From contig OX595992.1 of the NCBI GenBank assembly GCA_951394045.1, forward strand, positions 744,001 to 808,000: a DNA stretch of 64,000 nt, given 5' to 3'. Position numbers and translations under genes: made by a program. The notes under the pieces were generated by a model that saw nothing but the letters and a program-made list of their open reading frames with translations, was not told the origin of the DNA and ran no database searches. The stretch comes from Nitzschia sp. DOCU1. Its lineage: Eukaryota; Bacillariophyta; Bacillariophyceae; Bacillariales; Bacillariaceae. Numbering within the stretch: the stretch's first letter is position 1; each line of letters begins with the position of its first letter. Shown here in pieces: positions 60,163 through 64,000 of this stretch.

Positions 60163-63100
60163 ATGAGTTCGATGTCAATAGATGACAACCATGAGGCGCC
60201 GTTTGATCCGGAAGCTGGCCTACCAGTCGCGGTTCTAGCCGAACCCACAAACGGCGAAGACGTTCATGAAATCGACTACCATTCGGACGACGATGAGGAG
60301 GAGCAAGAAGAAGAGCACCTGGACGCTCATGTGGAGATAAATGCACCGCTGGAGCAAATAATGGCAGAGGAGATTCCAGCTGCAGCCGAGGCCGCCGTTT
60401 TGCCTGGGGTTGATGACAACGATAACGTAGACGCCCTGATGCGATTCGCAGGGGAAGAAGCTTTGGTGGTGGAAGCGGAACATAACGAGTTATTCGATGA
60501 CGAAGACGATCACCCGCTCTTGATGAGATTTGCAAATTTAAGGGGACGAAATGCAGAGTCTATCTCGTCCTATTTATTTGACATGATTCGAGAGGGATAC
60601 ACCTGCACGTCTGTGCTAGGTGGCTGGTCTCGACGGCTGGAGGGAGGCTGCAATCGAGTGGTGGAGCATTGCACCAGCCATCAAGACGAGGCATTTTATA
60701 TTAGTTCGAATGGACGAACTGCGCTGCATGAAGCTTGTTTGAGAGGATCCTGCAGTCATGTGATTCGGGCTCTACTAGCGGCAAACGCCATTGGGGCTAC
60801 AGATCGTGATCATCAAGGCAACACCCCACTGCACTTGTTGTTTGTGGACTATTCCACACAGATATCCAGTATTCATCCGCTCGAAGAGATGGATACAATA
60901 GTCAGCGAGCTTCTGGCGATCAGCCCAACGTTCTTGGCAGCCTCCTCAAATGTAGAAGGCAGCAATGCCTTGCACATGGCTTGTTCCGCCCCGGAAACGA
61001 TGGTGCCGCCAAACAGCCTGCGACAATTGCTGGCAGCAAACCCAGCCGCGGCCGCCAAGGCCAACAATCGCAATCAAACTCCACTGAGATTGCACTGTCA
61101 AAGACGTAACGCATCGGCGGAAGTCGCCAAAATCCTTTACGATGCCCATCCAGAAGCTGTGTTTGTATTAGACAGTCAGGACGGCTGGGCGCCACTTCAC
61201 TACGCAGCTTCCAACACCAATTTCGAATTGATTCAGTTCCTTGTACAAGCAAATCCCGAAGCGGTGCGGGTGCGAACGTCAAAGGGAGAGACCGCCCTGC
61301 ATCTACTGTGCCGCCAAAATCTTGGAGTACAACAAGTGCCTGCTATTGATTGTTTGTTGGCAGCCTATCCTGATGCGGTGATACAAAGAGACTCGCAACA
61401 CTTCTACACGCCCTTGCATTTACTGTGTCTGGCTGGTGCCAGAGTGTCACTGGAGGTAGTGGAGCGACTCTTGGAGGCCAATTCTCAGGCAGCCGAAATT
61501 GCCGATGCAGAACACTACCTGCCGTTGCACCATGCCTGCGAGAACGGCTGCGAGGCGCCTGTGGTTGCGGCAATTTTGCAGTCTTATACATCAGCAGCTT
61601 ATTCCATGACTCGGAAACAGGATTCGGCGCTCTCGCTTGCGTGTACTTGCAACAAATCTGTTGAAACCGTCCAAATGTTGATCCAGGCGAATCCAGACGC
61701 TTTGGTCAAGAAAAATGACTATGGATTTGCGCCTTTGCACTGCGTCTGCCGTGCCTATCAACCTCGTATGGGGATTGTACAAGCTTTGTTGGATGCTTGT
61801 CCTTCCTGTGTTAGCTTGAAGACGCACGGAGGCGAGACACCAGTTCACTTGGCTTGCAGTAATTCAGGAGCTTTTGTGGGGGTATTGCAACTGCTAACCA
61901 TGGCACAGAACAATTTTCAACGTCTGGACGATTCGTTGAGCGACCTTACTATGCAGCCCGACACCAAACCTATGACCAACAAGGTCGGAAACACGCCGCG
62001 TACGTATCCATCCCCGTGGAAGCTTATTCTGTGTATTTCTTGCCACTTACCTCATTTTGTCCGACAGTACACGACGCGTGCTTTCGTGGGTCGCCGTTTG
62101 AGCATATTGAAACTCTGGCTATGGCTAATCCAGAATGGATAATGGTACGAAATAATGCTGGGTACTCACCGTTTCAGATTCTTTGCAAGAATGGTCGGAT
62201 CGACGAGCGCATCGTCACAACATTCTCGCGGATTGGGGGCCCCGAAATATTCAGTGTCATTGACTCAACAGGAAACACGCCCCTTCATTCAGCCATGCGC
62301 GAGGATATGGATCTAGCTACGCTTAAGTGCCTCATACGGGCGCTACCGGACGCATTGCATCTGAAAACTGTCTATGGCGACTCGCCGTTGCACTTGGCAT
62401 GTTTTCGCCGCGCCGATCCTGATATCGTCCGTGAGGTGGCTCTTGCCAGCAGCAGCAACAGTGTATCGCCAGTCTTGGAGCCGAATTCGGCAGGACAAAC
62501 GCCCATGGGAATTGCTATGGATGAATTTCGTTCGCTATGCCGTGGAGGCCGCTTCTGCTGTGTCGCCTCGGACTATCGCCCCGAACAACAACGAGTCTTT
62601 CACATTTTGGCGACGCTTGTGAAGATTCTATACTACGGCCCCAGCTATCAAGATCACAAGCAACTTAGTTTGGTAAGAGCATGCGTGGCTCTCCACCGCC
62701 AAGATGTCCGCTTGGACCCAGCCTTTATTCGCAGAGCTATCCATGTCTATCCTGAGGAGGCACGGGTAATGGACGAAGAAGGAAACTACCCATTACATAT
62801 TGAAGCAAGCATTCCGATCGAGAAGATGTTTCTTTTGGACGCCAACGCAGGGTGTTGTGGTGGTGCATGCCACAAGCGAATGGGACTCTTGCGGATGTTA
62901 CTCGAAGTATTTCCGGGCGCTACGGAGGCCCGCAACAAGTACGGCCACTTCCCTTTGAATCTCATGATTCAGAACGGGCGCATGTGGGGCCACGAGGTGG
63001 CGCTGGCCTTGCGTGCCTTTCCTCCTGCGTTGCACTGGCACAAGGGGCTGGACGATCGCATCTTGGCACACATTCTCGAAAAGGCTAGCAAGGAGTGTGG

Positions 63101-63176
63101 CGTGGATACCCTCTTTTCTCTGCTGAATAGTCGGCCCGATATCTTTCGTCGACGGTCGACTCGGTCTAAACACTAA
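60163..63176 (+). CDS. Ankyrin-repeat protein
   Basis: Two exons: 60163-61999 and 62068-63176 (intron 68 bp, phase 1), 981 residues. The start is the ATG at 60163 (MSSMSIDDNHEAP); an upstream TTG frame is ignored. An acidic N-terminus of about 130 residues precedes a long ankyrin array, with units such as GRTALHEACLRGSCSHVIRA, GNTPLHLLFVDYS, GWAPLHYAASNTNFELIQFL, GETALHLLCRQN, YTPLHLLCLAGARVSLEVVE and GNTPLHSAMREDMDLATLKC. The splice falls inside an NTPLHDAC repeat, which supports it. Many repeats end in NPEA/HPEA-type turns common in diatom ankyrin proteins. It is a protein-interaction scaffold of unknown partner. Confidence 0.9.
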
Positions 63177-63607
63177 GTTCATAAGGATATAGCTGTGTTT
63201 TGGCTGAGAGAAGTTATTATGTAACTGTATTCGGCTGCAGAGTACATCTTCGGCTTGTAGTTCGATACAAACGACAGGGAATTCTTGTCGCATCTACAAC
63301 CCGGGGTTTTGCAATGATGATAGCATCATCATCCTTCTAGCTAGGCGAATTGGATGGTGACGCGGCGCCGAATGCGAACAATGAATCACCACCCACTATG
63401 CATTCTCATCGTTTCTTGAAAAGGCCCAAAGAAGACTCTCTACTCAACGACAACGAAGAGTATTAATAGTAGCAAAAGTCTTTATAGTTTATTGTAGTCA
63501 AAATGTAGCTAAATCTGATAAGTAGCGGCCAACGTTGAGCCCTTGGTCCCTCCCAAGAGCCCATGAATACTTTCATATTCGAATCGTAGCTTTAGTAGCA
63601 GGGTCTA
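63177..63607. other. Convergent intergenic region
   Basis: 431 bp between convergent genes. Only presumed 3' UTR sequence was seen. Confidence 0.4.
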
Positions 63608-63988
63608 CTAGTCAAAGTCGAAGAGGAAGATCATTTCATGTCCACCCTCGGTAGCTGGGTCTTCATGTTGTAGATTCTCCCACTCGGCAGTGCTTTCTTC
63701 GTTCGTAGCGCGGTTTACATTAGCAGTATTGTTGCTAGCATATGCACAGTGTCGATTCTTGCGCGCCTCTGTGATTCGGCGATACATTTCCCAGGTCCGG
63801 GAATCGTACATTTTCATCAAATAGTTTGAATCATCCGTTTCATGAGGAGATGAAGATATCGCTGGAATTGAAGCGCTCTTTGATTGCCTCGGTGGGCACT
63901 TCACAGGGACGCTTTGCCGTCTCTCGTTCGGCGCGCCAGGATCTGAATCACGCCGAATGAGATACGGTTCTGGATGAGATGTTTCCAT
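63608..63988 (-). CDS. Uncharacterised protein, possibly continuing past the window
   Basis: 126 residues from the ATG at 63988. The frame stays open for the last 12 bp of the window, so the true start may lie outside. A Ser/Pro-rich N-terminus contains an R-R-Q-S-V kinase-type site. The core YLMKMYDSRTWEMYRRITEA followed by RKNRHCAYA recalls a TWxMYxRIxxAR motif I have seen in diatom hypothetical proteins. The C-terminus is acidic and ends HEMIFLFDFD. No function can be given. Confidence 0.6.
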   Translation of the reverse strand: METSHPEPYLIRRDSDPGAPNERRQSVPVKCPPRQSKSASIPAISSSPHETDDSNYLMKMYDSRTWEMYRRITEARKNRHCAYASNNTANVNRATNEESTAEWENLQHEDPATEGGHEMIFLFDFD

Positions 63989-64000
63989 GCTTTCCGATTC

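Noticed and set aside
1..64000. CRISPR arrays, bacterial operons, LTR retrotransposons, rRNA or tRNA genes
   Set aside because: None was seen. The genes are intron-bearing and eukaryotic, and the only mobile element recognised is the Harbinger transposon.

Overview
The window is nuclear DNA of a unicellular stramenopile, most probably a diatom. The genes are eukaryotic, mostly with no or few introns of 57-104 bp (GT-AG, usually GTAAG donors), and are packed on both strands with short intergenic gaps. Several encode protein types I associate with diatoms: repeated hnRNP-Q acidic (NURR-like) modules, tandem CxxC...HxxxC cassettes of the 'GFPGLxCKHC...GRYFP' kind, and class III cyclases joined to phosphodiesterase or channel-like domains. 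The species cannot be fixed from the sequence alone. All exon coordinates were worked out by hand from splice signals and reading phase.

Region 1-20.2 kb holds housekeeping and membrane genes: a partial KIN17, a coiled-coil/MORN protein, a sulfatase, an oligopeptidase B-like peptidase, a Golgi-type membrane-anchored methyltransferase-like protein, a three-exon protein with three hnRNP-Q acidic-domain-like modules around a Q/P-rich core, a VTT-domain protein, a mitochondrial TMEM65-GAF fusion, a second coiled-coil/MORN protein and a second VTT (TVP38/TMEM64) protein.

Region 20.8-25.1 kb is a uroporphyrinogen-III synthase gene cut in two by a 3.45-kb PIF/Harbinger element. The element carries a DDE transposase and a Myb/SANT-like accessory gene, imperfect terminal inverted repeats and a 3-bp ATT target duplication. 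Removing the element plus one ATT restores a continuous frame of 302 codons.

Region 25.6-41 kb is the most unusual part. Two paralogous orphan 6-7-TM proteins (25663 and 34267) each lie upstream of a nucleotidyl-cyclase gene in the same orientation. The first cyclase (30106-33894) has TM, ectodomain, TM, an intact class III catalytic domain and a phosphodiesterase domain that has lost key metal ligands. The second (36174-40931) has an RRxS-rich tail, a voltage-sensor-like six-TM bundle and a class III domain with both metal-binding aspartates changed to alanine. A basic Ser-rich protein with basophilic-kinase sites lies between them, and a perfect CRE palindrome (TGACGTCA) sits upstream of the second orphan membrane gene. 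With the cyclic-nucleotide-type GAF motif in the TMEM65 fusion, this suggests a cyclic-nucleotide signalling neighbourhood; that is inference.

Region 41.5-64 kb holds GPN3 GTPase, a pepsin-type aspartic protease, condensin CAP-D2, a large tandem zinc-cassette protein, a small CxxC repeat protein, the histone chaperone HIRA, an ankyrin-repeat protein and an uncharacterised gene at the right edge. E2F-type sites lie upstream of condensin and in the HIRA/ankyrin intergenic region, which fits S-phase expression of chromatin genes.
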